Assembly: GCF_024137965.1 (NCBI RefSeq)
Contig: NZ_CP099975.1
Location: forward strand, 3,162,001-3,226,000
DNA from: Halomonas sp. Y3
GTDB taxonomy: Bacteria; Pseudomonadota; Gammaproteobacteria; Pseudomonadales; Halomonadaceae
Direction: 5' to 3'
Length of the DNA: 64,000 nucleotides
Positions 17,335 to 25,297 of the stretch are shown here, piece after piece. The notes beneath the pieces were generated by a model. The model saw only the letters and a list, made by a program, of their open reading frames with translations. It did not search any database and was not told the origin of the DNA. Position 1 is the stretch's first letter. Each line of letters begins with the position of its first letter. The position numbers and the translations under genes were made by a program.

Positions 17335-18273
17335 TCAGGCCGGGCCTGCCGCGGCGCGGCGGGGCGTATTCGTCGGCGGCTCATCATCCCGGGAGGCGAC
17401 GACCTTCAGGGAGTCGAGCCCCGGCCGCACCACCCTGGGCTCGCCGTAGGCGGCCTTGAGGTCGCGCGTCTCCTGGAGCTTCTTCGAGCGGTGCACCAGG
17501 AAGTCCACCAGGTGGTTGCGCAGCCGGTAGAACTGGGGGTCGTGGTGCATCGTCTCCCGCTGCCGCTCCCGGGGCAGCGTATTGATGACGATCTCGGCGA
17601 TATGGGCCCGGGGGCCGTTGCTCATCAGCAGGATCTTGTCGGCCAGCAGGATCGCCTCGTCCACGTCGTGGGTGATCATGAAGACGGTCTGACGGGTATC
17701 GGCGCAGATCCTGAGCAGCTCGTCCTGGATCACGCCCCGGGTCAGGGCGTCCAGGGCGCCGAAGGGCTCGTCCATCAGCAGCATCTTGGGCTCCACCGCG
17801 AAGGCCCGGGCGATGCCGACCCGCTGCTTCATGCCGCCGGAGAGCTCCGCGGGCTTCTTCTTCTCCGCCCCCGCCAGGCCCACCATCTTCAGGAAGCGGG
17901 CGCCGTGCTCGGCCACCTGGTTGCGCGACCACCCCGGATGGCGGGAGCGCACCGCGAAGGCGATGTTCTCCTCCACGCTCAGCCAGGGCAGCAGCGCATG
18001 GCCCTGGAACACCACGCCGCGATCGAGGCTCGGGCCGTCCACCTCCTTGCCGTCCATCACGATGCCCCCGCGGCTGGCCTGCTCCAGGCCGGCCAGGGCG
18101 TTGAGGATGGTGCTCTTGCCGCACCCCGAGTGGCCGATGATGCAGATGAACTCGCCCTTGTGGATGGAGAAGCTCACGTTCTCGAACACCGGCGGCAGAT
18201 CGCTGCGATACTGCTTGGCCAGGCCCTCCACCTTGACGAAGGCCACTTCGCTGTCTTTCACATCATTCGACAT
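17335..18273 (-). CDS. cynD: ABC transporter ATPase, nitrate/cyanate type
   Basis: A 312-residue cytoplasmic ATPase. Walker A GHSGCGKST, Q-loop VVFQGHALLPWLSV, signature LSGGMKQRVGIARA, Walker B LLMDEPFGALD and the switch His in MITHDVDEA are all intact. It is of the NrtD/SsuB/TauB group. The C-terminal 60 residues extend beyond the core, as often seen in NrtD-like ATPases. The start overlaps the permease gene by 11 bases, so expression is coupled. It powers uptake with the adjacent permease and binding protein; cyanate is the inferred substrate because cynS follows. Confidence 0.88.
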   Translation of the reverse strand: MSNDVKDSEVAFVKVEGLAKQYRSDLPPVFENVSFSIHKGEFICIIGHSGCGKSTILNALAGLEQASRGGIVMDGKEVDGPSLDRGVVFQGHALLPWLSVEENIAFAVRSRHPGWSRNQVAEHGARFLKMVGLAGAEKKKPAELSGGMKQRVGIARAFAVEPKMLLMDEPFGALDALTRGVIQDELLRICADTRQTVFMITHDVDEAILLADKILLMSNGPRAHIAEIVINTLPRERQRETMHHDPQFYRLRNHLVDFLVHRSKKLQETRDLKAAYGEPRVVRPGLDSLKVVASRDDEPPTNTPRRAAAGPA

Positions 18274-19111
18274 AGGTCACCTTCCTCTGCAGTTGGGCAA
18301 ACATCAGGTCCAGCAGCATGCCGATCAGGCCGATCATCAGGACCGCGAAGATCACGTTGTTCAGCGACAGGTTGTTCCACTCGTTCCAGACGAAGTAGCC
18401 GATCCCGGTCCCGCCCACGAGCATCTCGGCGGCGACGATGACCAGCCAGGCGATACCCATGGAGATCCGCATGCCGGTGATGATGGTGGGCGCCGCGGCG
18501 GGCAGGATCACCCGGAAGGCCTTGCGCAGGGGGTTCACCTCCAGGGTTCGCGCCACGTCCAGCCAGTCCTTGCGCACCCCCGCCACGCCGAAGGCGGTAT
18601 TGACCAGCATCGGCCAGATGGAGCAGATGAAGATCACGAAGATGGCCGAGATGGTGGAGTCCTTGATGGTGTAGAGGGCGATGGGCATCCAGGCCAGCGG
18701 CGAGATGGGCTTGAGCACCTGGATGAAGGGGTTGAGGGTCTGGTAGAGCAGCGGCGACATGCCGATCACGAATCCCAGGGGGATGGCCACCGCCATGGCC
18801 AGCAGGAAGCCCGCCGCCACCCGCCACAGGGAGTGGGCGAGCTGGATGCCGATGCCCTTGTCGTTGGGGCCGTTGTCGTAGAAGGGGCTGGCCAGGTGGC
18901 CCAGAGCGCTGGAGGCGAACTCGCCAGGGGTGGGAAAGCCGGAGCTGCGTTCGCTCTCCGCGGAGAGCCCCATCAGCATGGCGTACTCCGGGTCCAGCGC
19001 CTCGTCGCCACCGCTGGCGGTGACCTGGGTCGCCGCATGCCAGATGCCGACCAGCACCAGCAGCAGCAGGCAGGAGAGCAGCCCGGCGCGCAGTTTCAGT
19101 GTCTTGTCCAT
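18263..19111 (-). CDS. cynB: ABC transporter permease, nitrate/cyanate type
   Basis: A 282-residue inner-membrane protein with a first segment at residues 9-28, a periplasmic stretch, then five core segments. The EAA-like loop reads LEVNPLRKAFRVILPAAAPTIITGMR, typical of the BPD permease family and the contact point for the ATPase. It is close in layout to NrtB/CynB. The acidic insert between the first and second segments (about residues 30-85) is long, a feature of NrtB-type permeases. It is encoded between the binding protein and the ATPase. Confidence 0.88.
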   Translation of the reverse strand: MDKTLKLRAGLLSCLLLLVLVGIWHAATQVTASGGDEALDPEYAMLMGLSAESERSSGFPTPGEFASSALGHLASPFYDNGPNDKGIGIQLAHSLWRVAAGFLLAMAVAIPLGFVIGMSPLLYQTLNPFIQVLKPISPLAWMPIALYTIKDSTISAIFVIFICSIWPMLVNTAFGVAGVRKDWLDVARTLEVNPLRKAFRVILPAAAPTIITGMRISMGIAWLVIVAAEMLVGGTGIGYFVWNEWNNLSLNNVIFAVLMIGLIGMLLDLMFAQLQRKVTYVE

Positions 19112-19143
19112 GGTGTCATCCTCGATTCAGTCGGCTGTCGGGC

Positions 19144-20532
19144 TCAGGCCCGCGACAGCGGCAGGCTCTGCAGATACTCGTCGGCCCGATGGGGGTCGAA
19201 GGTGCGGCCCATGATCTCGAAGCTGGGGTAGCCATCCAGCGGCTCCTGCTCCGCCTCGGCCATGCCGAGCTCCGCCATCTGGCGCCTGGCGTCGGTCATC
19301 AGGAACACCTCCTCGGCCAGCGCCTTGAAATCCACCTCCTGCTTCAGGTAGCCCCAGCGCTTCATCTGGGTGAGCATCCAGGTCGCCATGCCGTACCAGG
19401 GCATCGGCTCGAAGCCGGAGCGGTCGGGCTGGTCCTGGATGCCGCCCAGGCCGTCGGCGTAGCGCCCGGTCAGCGCCTGGCGAATGACGATCTCCGGCTG
19501 GTTGAGGTAGTTGGGGGTGGAGATCGCCTCGGCGATGGTGCCGAGGTTGGCCGGATCCCGGGCCATGGCGGAGGCGTTGAGCACCGCCCGATAGAGCGCG
19601 GCGAAGGTGTTGGGATTCTCCTGGATGAACGCCTCGGACATGCCGAAGGAGCAGCAGGGGTGGCCGTTCCAGATCTCCTTGGTCAGCAGGTGCAGGAAGC
19701 CGATCTGGTCGTAGACGGCGCGCTGGTTGAAGGGGTCCGGCCCCAGGAAGCCGTCGATGTTGCCGGCGCGCAGGTTGGCCACCATCTCCGGGGGCGGCGT
19801 GACCCGAAGCTGGACGTCGTTGTCCGGGTCGAGGCCGTGCTCGGCCAGGTAGTGGCGCAGCAGGAAGTTGTGCATGGAGTATTCGAAGGGGATGGCGAAG
19901 CGGAAGCCCTTCCAGTTGCGCGGGTCGCGGTTGTCCTTGTGCTTCATGGCCAGGGTGATGGCCTGGCCGTTGGTGTTCTGGATGGTGGCCACGCGCATGG
20001 CCTGTCGCGACGAGCCGAGCCCCAGGGAGATGGCCAGCGGCATGGGCGCCAGGAAGTGGGAGGCGTCCAGCTCGCCGTTGAGCATCTGGTCGCGCACCAG
20101 GGCCCAGCCCGAGCTCTTGATCAGCGAGACGTTCAGCCCCTGTTCGGCGTAGAAGCCCAGCGGGTCGGACATGATCAGCGGCGTGGCGCAGTTGATGGGA
20201 ATGAAGCCCACCCGCAGGTCCTTCTTCTCCAGCGGCCCCTGGCGCTCCTCGGCCATGGCCTGCAGGCTCTCCATGGGCAGCACGCTGGCGATGGCCGCCA
20301 TGGCGCTGCCCATGCCCACCGCCTTGAGGAAGCGCCGCCGGGTGGCATCGTGGGGAAACAGTGCCTTGACCGCCGCCGCCTCCACAAAGTCCCGGGAGAG
20401 GGTATCGGGGTCCTGCGCCCTCGCCTGCCTGGCCGCTGCATCGTGGTCCGCCTGGCTCTGGTGCTGGCCGCAGCTGCAGCCGCCCAGGCGGGAGTCGCTC
20501 GAGTAGGGACGGTAGATATTGTTGTCGCTCAT
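19144..20532 (-). CDS. cynA: Tat-exported substrate-binding protein, NrtA/CmpA family
   Basis: A 462-residue binding protein. The Tat motif ATRRRFLKAVGMGSA sits at about residues 63-77, after a 60-residue leader that carries a GGCSCGQH motif (residues 17-24) and a polar stretch. The mature part has the CmpA/NrtA fold: LRVGFIPINCATPLIMSDPLGFYAEQG at its start and GNIDGFLGPDPFNQ in the middle. The long leader before the Tat motif and the paired Cys are unusual for a simple binding protein. It works with the following permease and ATPase; cyanate or nitrate are the family's substrates, and cyanase in the operon favours cyanate. Confidence 0.85.
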   Translation of the reverse strand: MSDNNIYRPYSSDSRLGGCSCGQHQSQADHDAAARQARAQDPDTLSRDFVEAAAVKALFPHDATRRRFLKAVGMGSAMAAIASVLPMESLQAMAEERQGPLEKKDLRVGFIPINCATPLIMSDPLGFYAEQGLNVSLIKSSGWALVRDQMLNGELDASHFLAPMPLAISLGLGSSRQAMRVATIQNTNGQAITLAMKHKDNRDPRNWKGFRFAIPFEYSMHNFLLRHYLAEHGLDPDNDVQLRVTPPPEMVANLRAGNIDGFLGPDPFNQRAVYDQIGFLHLLTKEIWNGHPCCSFGMSEAFIQENPNTFAALYRAVLNASAMARDPANLGTIAEAISTPNYLNQPEIVIRQALTGRYADGLGGIQDQPDRSGFEPMPWYGMATWMLTQMKRWGYLKQEVDFKALAEEVFLMTDARRQMAELGMAEAEQEPLDGYPSFEIMGRTFDPHRADEYLQSLPLSRA

Positions 20533-20562
20533 GGCTTGTCCTCGAAGGTGTTGTGCAAGGGG

Positions 20563-21897
20563 TCAGGCGGCGCGGCGGCCGGCGCCCACGCTCAGGGTGG
20601 CCAGGACGCGCTCGCCCTGGCGCTGTTCCATCTCGAGCCGCTCCGCGTCGTCGCTGACCGTGACCCAGTCGGCATCGGGATCCGGCCGACCGCTCAGGGT
20701 GATCGGCAGCTGCCGGGTCTTGAGGCGCACCACCGGCGCCGCGTGGCGGTAGCCCGGGTGGTCACGCTCCAGCAGCGCATGGGCCAGGGCCTCGGCCTGG
20801 CGCGCCAGCGGTTCGATGAAGCGACATGGCTGGCCCTCGATGGCGATGCAATCGCCCAGGGCGAAGATGCCGGGCACGCTGGTGGCCAGGGTGCGCCCGT
20901 CCACGCAGATCCCGCCGGCGAAGTCGAGCCCGGCCTGACGCGCCAGGCGCGGCTCGGTGGCAAGCCCGGTGGCGGCGACCACCTGATCCACCACCAGCCG
21001 CTCGCCGTCGGCCAGCTGCACCACCCGCTCCCCCGCCGCGTTGCGTTCGACGCCCGCGACCGCGACGTTCGGGTGCACCGCGATGCCCAGCGCCCGCTGG
21101 GCGGCCAGCAGGCGACGCCCGGCGGCCTCCGGCAGCAGTCCGGCCAGGGGGTAGGCGTGGCGGTCCAGCAGGCTCACGCGATGACCGGCCCGGGCGAGAT
21201 CCTCGGCCAGCTCGCAGCCGACCATGCCGCCCCCCACCACCGCCACCCGCGCCGGCCCGTCGGCCAGGGCCCGCTGCAGCCCGCTCCAGCCGGCCAGGTC
21301 GTTGACCCGCCAGCAGTGCGCCTCGGGCAGCGCCGCGGGCAGCGCCGGCCGGGCGCCCATGGCCAGCACCAGGCCGGTGTAGCTCAGGGTGCCGCGGGTG
21401 GTACGCAGGCGGCGCGACTGCGGCGAGAGGCCGGTGACGAAGGTGCGGGGCAGCAGCTGCACGCCCAGGCGCCGCGCCGCCTCGCTCCCGGACTCCCGCA
21501 CCAGGTCATCGGCGCTCTGGCCGCGGCTCAGCGCCACCGACAGCTCCGGCTTGTGGTAGCGGTCGCCCGAGCAGGCGGTCACCAGGGTGATCGGCAGGTC
21601 GCGATCCAGGGCCCGCAGGGCCTCCACCGCCGCCCAGCCGGCCAGGCCGGCGCCCACCACCACCGCACCGACGCGGCGGGGGCTGGCGTCGGCCGCCACG
21701 GCGTCCACCGGCTCCCTCGGCACGAAGGGCTCGAAGTCCGCCTTGGTCACGCCGCACAGCGGGCACTCCCAGTCGTCGGGGATATCCTCGAAGCGAGTGC
21801 CGGGGGCCAGGCCGCTGTCCGGGTCGCCCTCCGCCTCGTCGTAGATCAGGCCGCAGGCGCGGCAGATGTACTGCTGAAAGGGACGCTCCTCGCTCAT
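20563..21897 (-). CDS. Rubredoxin fused to NAD(P)H:rubredoxin reductase
   Basis: A 444-residue fusion. Residues 1-57 are a complete rubredoxin with the iron-binding pairs CRACG and CPLCG. Residues about 75-440 are an FAD/NAD reductase: [18 protein letters not shown] for [21 protein letters not shown] for NAD(P)H and [11 protein letters not shown] near the end for FAD. It would supply electrons through its own rubredoxin. Free rubredoxin reductases usually serve alkane hydroxylases or oxygen and peroxide detoxification; here the neighbouring flavoprotein is the obvious candidate acceptor. The start overlaps the upstream stop by 4 bases (ATGA). Confidence 0.88.
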   Translation of the reverse strand: MSEERPFQQYICRACGLIYDEAEGDPDSGLAPGTRFEDIPDDWECPLCGVTKADFEPFVPREPVDAVAADASPRRVGAVVVGAGLAGWAAVEALRALDRDLPITLVTACSGDRYHKPELSVALSRGQSADDLVRESGSEAARRLGVQLLPRTFVTGLSPQSRRLRTTRGTLSYTGLVLAMGARPALPAALPEAHCWRVNDLAGWSGLQRALADGPARVAVVGGGMVGCELAEDLARAGHRVSLLDRHAYPLAGLLPEAAGRRLLAAQRALGIAVHPNVAVAGVERNAAGERVVQLADGERLVVDQVVAATGLATEPRLARQAGLDFAGGICVDGRTLATSVPGIFALGDCIAIEGQPCRFIEPLARQAEALAHALLERDHPGYRHAAPVVRLKTRQLPITLSGRPDPDADWVTVSDDAERLEMEQRQGERVLATLSVGAGRRAA

Positions 21898-23063
21898 GAC
21901 GGCATCTCCTCGCGCATCAGGCGCGCCATCTCCCAGCGCAGGTGCTTGATGGCCGGCGTCACGATGGCCACGAAGTGCGCCTCGCGAATGCGCCGCTGGG
22001 GAGCCGCGCTCATCAGATAGCCCCTGGCCCCCTGGTGCAGCAGCGCCGACTGGGAGGCGCGCAGCGCCAGCTCGGCCCCCTGCACCCGGGCGTCCAGCAC
22101 CTCGAGCAGGAAGTCGCGGCCGCCCTCGAAGGGGGTCTTCGCCAGCGTCAGGGCGCGCTGGCGCAGCTCGTCCAGCTCCGCCTGCAGGGCGTCGGGGCGC
22201 TCGTCGAGATGCTGGTTGACGTGCCCCAGCGCCGGCTCCACCTCGCGGATGGCGTCGATGCTGCCCTGGGTGACCCCCACCGCCATGCCGGTCTGCAGCA
22301 GGATGAAGGCGGCCTTGATGCGGGCGATGAAGGGGCGCGCCGGGTCGGCGATCAGCTCATCCTCGCCGACGAAGTAGTCCTTGAGGGTGATGCTCCAGGT
22401 GCTCGAGCCCTCCATGCCGGAGAAGGCCGGGCACTGGCGCAGCGCCACCTCCTCCCGGCAGTGCAGCACGAACATGATCTCGTGGGAGAGGCTGCCGTCG
22501 GCGCCCTCGACCCCGGCCAGGGCGCCGCAGTACTGGCCGGCGGCGATATGGCTCACCCAGGGCAGGGTGCCGCTGACCCGGTAGCCCCCCGGGACCCGCC
22601 GGGCCCGCAGCGCCAGGCTCTCGATCCCCGACAGCGCCTTCATGGGGTTGGAGAGCGCCGTGCCGCCGAAGCTGTCGCCACGGGCGTGGCGCTCCAGGAA
22701 GTCACCGCAGAGCGCCGGGTTGCCCGACTGCTCCAGGTAGAGGCCGAAGACATCGTGGGCCCAGACCAGAAAGCCGGTGGTGCCGCAGTGGCGGCTGACC
22801 TCGGCCATGGCGCCGATGGCCTGGTCGAAGCGCTGGCCGCGGCGGTCCAGGTGGGCCCCCAGGCCCCCGGCGCGCCCCAGGGACGCCATGATCTCCAGCG
22901 GGTAGTGGCCCCGGTCGATGCGTCCGGCCATCTCGGCCAGGGGGCCGGCGGCGATCCGCTCGACCCGCGACACGATATCGGCACTCGAGGCGTCGCCGGG
23001 TGGAAGCCCCGGGGCGGGGGGCGGCGCGGTGCGAACGGCGTTGGCAGTGGCGGCTTCGATCAT
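21894..23063 (-). CDS. Acyl-CoA-dehydrogenase-fold flavoprotein, possible monooxygenase or desulfurase
   Basis: A 389-residue protein of the acyl-CoA dehydrogenase superfamily. The start was set at [10 protein letters not shown] because GGAGAG lies 6 bases before it and touches the ATG two codons upstream. The N-terminal helical domain and middle strand domain are recognisable ([42 protein letters not shown]), as is the C-terminal helix bundle. I do not see the usual catalytic Glu context of fatty-acid enzymes, and the family also holds DszC/SfnC-like flavin monooxygenases acting on sulfur and nitrogen compounds. It is translationally coupled to the rubredoxin reductase. The substrate is unknown. 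Confidence 0.75.
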   Translation of the reverse strand: MIEAATANAVRTAPPPAPGLPPGDASSADIVSRVERIAAGPLAEMAGRIDRGHYPLEIMASLGRAGGLGAHLDRRGQRFDQAIGAMAEVSRHCGTTGFLVWAHDVFGLYLEQSGNPALCGDFLERHARGDSFGGTALSNPMKALSGIESLALRARRVPGGYRVSGTLPWVSHIAAGQYCGALAGVEGADGSLSHEIMFVLHCREEVALRQCPAFSGMEGSSTWSITLKDYFVGEDELIADPARPFIARIKAAFILLQTGMAVGVTQGSIDAIREVEPALGHVNQHLDERPDALQAELDELRQRALTLAKTPFEGGRDFLLEVLDARVQGAELALRASQSALLHQGARGYLMSAAPQRRIREAHFVAIVTPAIKHLRWEMARLMREEMPS

Positions 23064-23106
23064 GGTCATCTCTCCGTGCAGGCGTTCAGGGGTACGGTCG
23101 CGCGGC

Positions 23107-23682
23107 TTATTCCGGGTCCGCCAGGCTGATGCTGAAGGGGATGGGGTTACGCATGGTGTTGGCCACCGGGGAGTAGAAGTTGGCGTGCCGGACGATCTCG
23201 TCGAGCTCCTCGCGGCTGGCGTCGCCCTCGACCAGCACCTTGACGCGGATCTCCTGGAAGCCCATCTCGGGAGGCTGCTTCTCGGCGCCGCCGGCTCCCC
23301 AGGCGGCGGGGTTGCCGATATCCCCCTCCAGGAAGATCTCCAGGCGGCTCAGCTTGACCTGCTTCCAGGTGGCCACGGCGGTGATGCCCACCGCCAGGCA
23401 GCCGCCCAGGCCGGAGAGGACGATCTCGCCCGGCGCCGGCGCGGTATCCTCGCCGAACAGGTGCAGGGGCTCGTCCACCACCACCTGGTGCCCGCTGACG
23501 TGGCTGATGGTGCGGTACTGCCCTTCGGTGACGGTGTGGACCTTGTTGGTGCCCCGGGTGGCAGGGTTGCTGCGGCCCTTCTCGGCGAAGCCCAGCAGGC
23601 CGTCACGGTCGATGGGGCGCAGATAGTCGGAGCCGGTGGTGGCAACGGTGGCGGAAACGGTGGCTTCGGCGGCTTGGCTCAT
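23107..23682 (-). CDS. OsmC-family protein, first gene of the cyanate operon
   Basis: A 191-residue protein; the ATG at 23682 follows CCCAGGAG and lies about 50 bases from the -12 element of the sigma-54 promoter, while the open frame upstream of it is non-coding. OsmC proteins are thiol peroxidases with two reactive Cys. The segment LSGLGGCLAVGITAVATW holds one Cys in the usual helix, but the second Cys in the strand near the C terminus is not present (HANFYSPVANTMRN). It may therefore be a non-peroxidatic OsmC, as seen in some sulfur-metabolism operons. Its place at the head of the operon suggests it works with the flavoprotein and rubredoxin reductase. Confidence 0.8.
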   Translation of the reverse strand: MSQAAEATVSATVATTGSDYLRPIDRDGLLGFAEKGRSNPATRGTNKVHTVTEGQYRTISHVSGHQVVVDEPLHLFGEDTAPAPGEIVLSGLGGCLAVGITAVATWKQVKLSRLEIFLEGDIGNPAAWGAGGAEKQPPEMGFQEIRVKVLVEGDASREELDEIVRHANFYSPVANTMRNPIPFSISLADPE

Positions 23683-23733
23683 GGTGTTCTCCTGGGTGTC
23701 TCGAATTGCTTGATGAACGTTTTCACCAAGCAG

Positions 23734-23750
23734 TTGCAAGCCAGGCACCA
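23734..23750 (-). promoter_or_regulatory. Sigma-54 (-24/-12) promoter of the cyanate operon
   Basis: On the minus strand TGGTGCCTGGCTTGCAA: the GG and GC doublets are exactly 10 bases apart, and the TTGCA -12 block is ideal. It lies about 50 bases upstream of the OsmC start codon, and a sigma-54 activator gene is in the same cluster. A second, weaker GG-N10-GC (TGGCATTCCTGGTGCC) overlaps it upstream. Confidence 0.8.
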
Positions 23751-23832
23751 GGAATGCCAAAAACCCTACTGAGTCTTTTATTTTCAGATACTTGAAAACC
23801 AGGCAAGGGACCTCGACCGATCCCGGGAAGCC

Positions 23833-23867
23833 CGACAATGTCGGACAGAGTGGCGACAATGTCGACA
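23833..23867. promoter_or_regulatory. Twin palindromes CGACAATGTCG, probable activator sites
   Basis: The 11-bp palindrome CGACAATGTCG (CGACA, A, TGTCG) occurs at 23833-23843 and again, identical, at 23854-23864, 21 bases apart; the second runs on into TGTCGACA (23860-23867). They lie about 85-115 bases upstream of the -24/-12 promoter, the normal place for enhancer-binding-protein sites. A different palindrome, GGTGCGACGCACC, follows at 23871-23883. The 365-base gap between OsmC and the next gene thus holds a full sigma-54 control region. Confidence 0.7.
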
Positions 23868-24047
23868 ATTGGTGCGACGCACCATGCCAAGAGGCCATGG
23901 CGGTGCAGGGAAACTCGCCCCATCCACTCTGCCCGGACGGGGCATGGGGACGGCGACGCTGCTAGAGTGTCAGGCAGCACATCGCAGCGACGGCGCACCG
24001 ATTCGCCTGTCGCCCCAACCCAGCCGTCAACCAACAGGGAGCGTTAG

Positions 24048-24410
24048 ATGAACAACGATTCACAGGAGCTGCTGCGCGACATGGTCGAGCCGCTCTACCG
24101 CGGCAAGTTCTGGATGCAGCTCACCGGCGTTATGCTCATTCTCTCGGGCATCCTCACCGCCCTCTCCATCGTCGGACTGATCGTGGCCTGGATTCCGATC
24201 TGGGCGGGCTGGGTGCTGATGCAGGCGGCGGGCGCCGCCGGGCGGGTCTTCGAGAGCGGCGACTCCCGGGACATGAAGTTCGCACTCGGCAAGCTCAAGA
24301 CCTACTTCACCATCTTCGGCGTGCTGATCCTCATCTACCTGGCCATCGCCGTGGGCGGAATGCTGTTCGGCGCCGTCGGCATGATGGGCATGATGGGCGG
24401 CCACATGTAG
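24048..24410 (+). CDS. Small membrane protein, two-segment
   Basis: A 120-residue protein with hydrophobic segments at about residues 23-58 (probably a hairpin) and 87-115, and a cytoplasmic central stretch VFESGDSRDMKFALGKLKTYF. The tail is Met- and Gly-rich (GMMGMMGGHM). It resembles the DUF5362-type small membrane proteins; the function is unknown. It diverges from the cyanate operon and shares the 365-base control region, so co-regulation is possible but unproven. A strong hairpin follows. Confidence 0.7.
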   Translation: MNNDSQELLRDMVEPLYRGKFWMQLTGVMLILSGILTALSIVGLIVAWIPIWAGWVLMQAAGAAGRVFESGDSRDMKFALGKLKTYFTIFGVLILIYLAIAVGGMLFGAVGMMGMMGGHM

Positions 24411-24435
24411 TCACCGGAACGACCCCGTCACGAGA

Positions 24436-24465
24436 GCGCCCCCGCCGGTCAACCGGCGGGGGCGC
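24436..24465 (+). terminator. Terminator-like hairpin, same stem as at 13217
   Basis: GCGCCCCCGCCGG (24436-24448), loop TCAA, then CCGGCGGGGGCGC (24453-24465). The 13-bp stem is identical to that between ttrA and ilvD, with the loop changed. There is no clear T-run. Confidence 0.7.
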
Positions 24466-24489
24466 CATTGCCGTATCCGAAGGCAGAAC

Positions 24490-24502
24490 CTATACTTTAT
24501 AG
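24490..24502. promoter_or_regulatory. Promoter/operator of higBA
   Basis: CTATA-CTT-TATAG, a perfect dyad with a TATACT -10-like hexamer inside it, 24 bases before the higB start codon. Toxin-antitoxin operons are usually repressed by the HigA antitoxin at such a dyad over the promoter. Confidence 0.5.
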
Positions 24503-24525
24503 CAAAATGCGATAGGGCAGCCGCC

Positions 24526-24813
24526 ATGCATGTCATCACCCAGAAGCGCATCTGGGAAGCCAAGCAGAAATGGCCGCAGGCCGCCTCTGCCCTGGATGCC
24601 TGGTATCGGCTCATGAAGTCGAGCGAGCCCGGCAGCTTTGCCGAGATGAAGGCGCTGTTTCCCGCCACCGACAAGGTCGGCCGGCAGCATGTCTTCGATA
24701 TCGGCGGCAACAAGATTCGTCTCATCGCCGTGGTGCACTATCGCTTCAGGAAGGTCTATATCCAGTACGTCCTCGATCATGCCGAATACGACAGGGGCAC
24801 CTGGAAGGAGTGA
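24526..24813 (+). CDS. higB: HigB-type toxin (mRNA interferase)
   Basis: A 95-residue protein of the HigB/RelE superfamily, cleaving mRNA on the ribosome when free of antitoxin. Features of this HigB branch are FAEMKALFPATDKVG, then FDIGGNKIRLIAVVHYRFRKVYIQYVLDHAEYDR, where the basic strand and the final His and Tyr form the probable active site. The toxin gene comes first and is followed after two bases by its antitoxin, the typical hig order. Confidence 0.92.
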   Translation: MHVITQKRIWEAKQKWPQAASALDAWYRLMKSSEPGSFAEMKALFPATDKVGRQHVFDIGGNKIRLIAVVHYRFRKVYIQYVLDHAEYDRGTWKE

Positions 24814-24815
24814 AC

Positions 24816-25220
24816 ATGAACAGCATCGTCCAACAGGCGGCCGCCCACTGGCGCTTCGTGGCCCCACTGCTCAATGCCCCAGAATCGGAAGACGACTACG
24901 ATGCCCTGGTCGCAGCGCTCGATGAGCTGCTGGAGCTGGTCGGAGACGACGAGGAGCACCCCCTGGCGAGCCTCGCCTCTCACATGGGTGACCTCATCGA
25001 GGAATATGACGATGCCCATCGCCCGATACCTGAGGTGAGGGGGGCCGACATGCTCCGCCACCTGATGCAGTGGCACAGCCTCGACCAGTCGAGCCTGCCG
25101 GAAGTCGGCACCCAATCGGTGATCTCGGAGATCCTCAACGGCAAGCGACGCCTGAACGTGCGCCAGATCAAGGCCCTAACCCAGCGCTTCGGGCTATCCG
25201 CCGATCTCTTCCTCGACTGA
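24816..25220 (+). CDS. higA: HigA-type antitoxin with HTH
   Basis: A 134-residue protein; the ATG at 24816 follows AAGGAG and lies two bases after the higB stop. The N-terminal 70 residues are very acidic (ESEDDYDALVAALDELLELVGDDEEH), which fits neutralising the basic toxin. The C-terminal XRE-type HTH has VGTQSVISEILNGKRRLNVRQIKALTQRFGL and probably binds the dyad upstream of higB. Confidence 0.92.
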   Translation: MNSIVQQAAAHWRFVAPLLNAPESEDDYDALVAALDELLELVGDDEEHPLASLASHMGDLIEEYDDAHRPIPEVRGADMLRHLMQWHSLDQSSLPEVGTQSVISEILNGKRRLNVRQIKALTQRFGLSADLFLD

Positions 25221-25297
25221 GGGGGCCTCCCCTCTTCCCCTGAGCAACGCCCACCGCAAGCAAGGCGGGTATGGCGACGGCTACCCGCGCAGCCCGC

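Noticed and set aside
23700-23750. A second -24/-12 promoter (TGGCATTCCTGGTGCC)
   Set aside because: It keeps the GG-N10-GC spacing but lacks the TTGC block, so the overlapping one was preferred.
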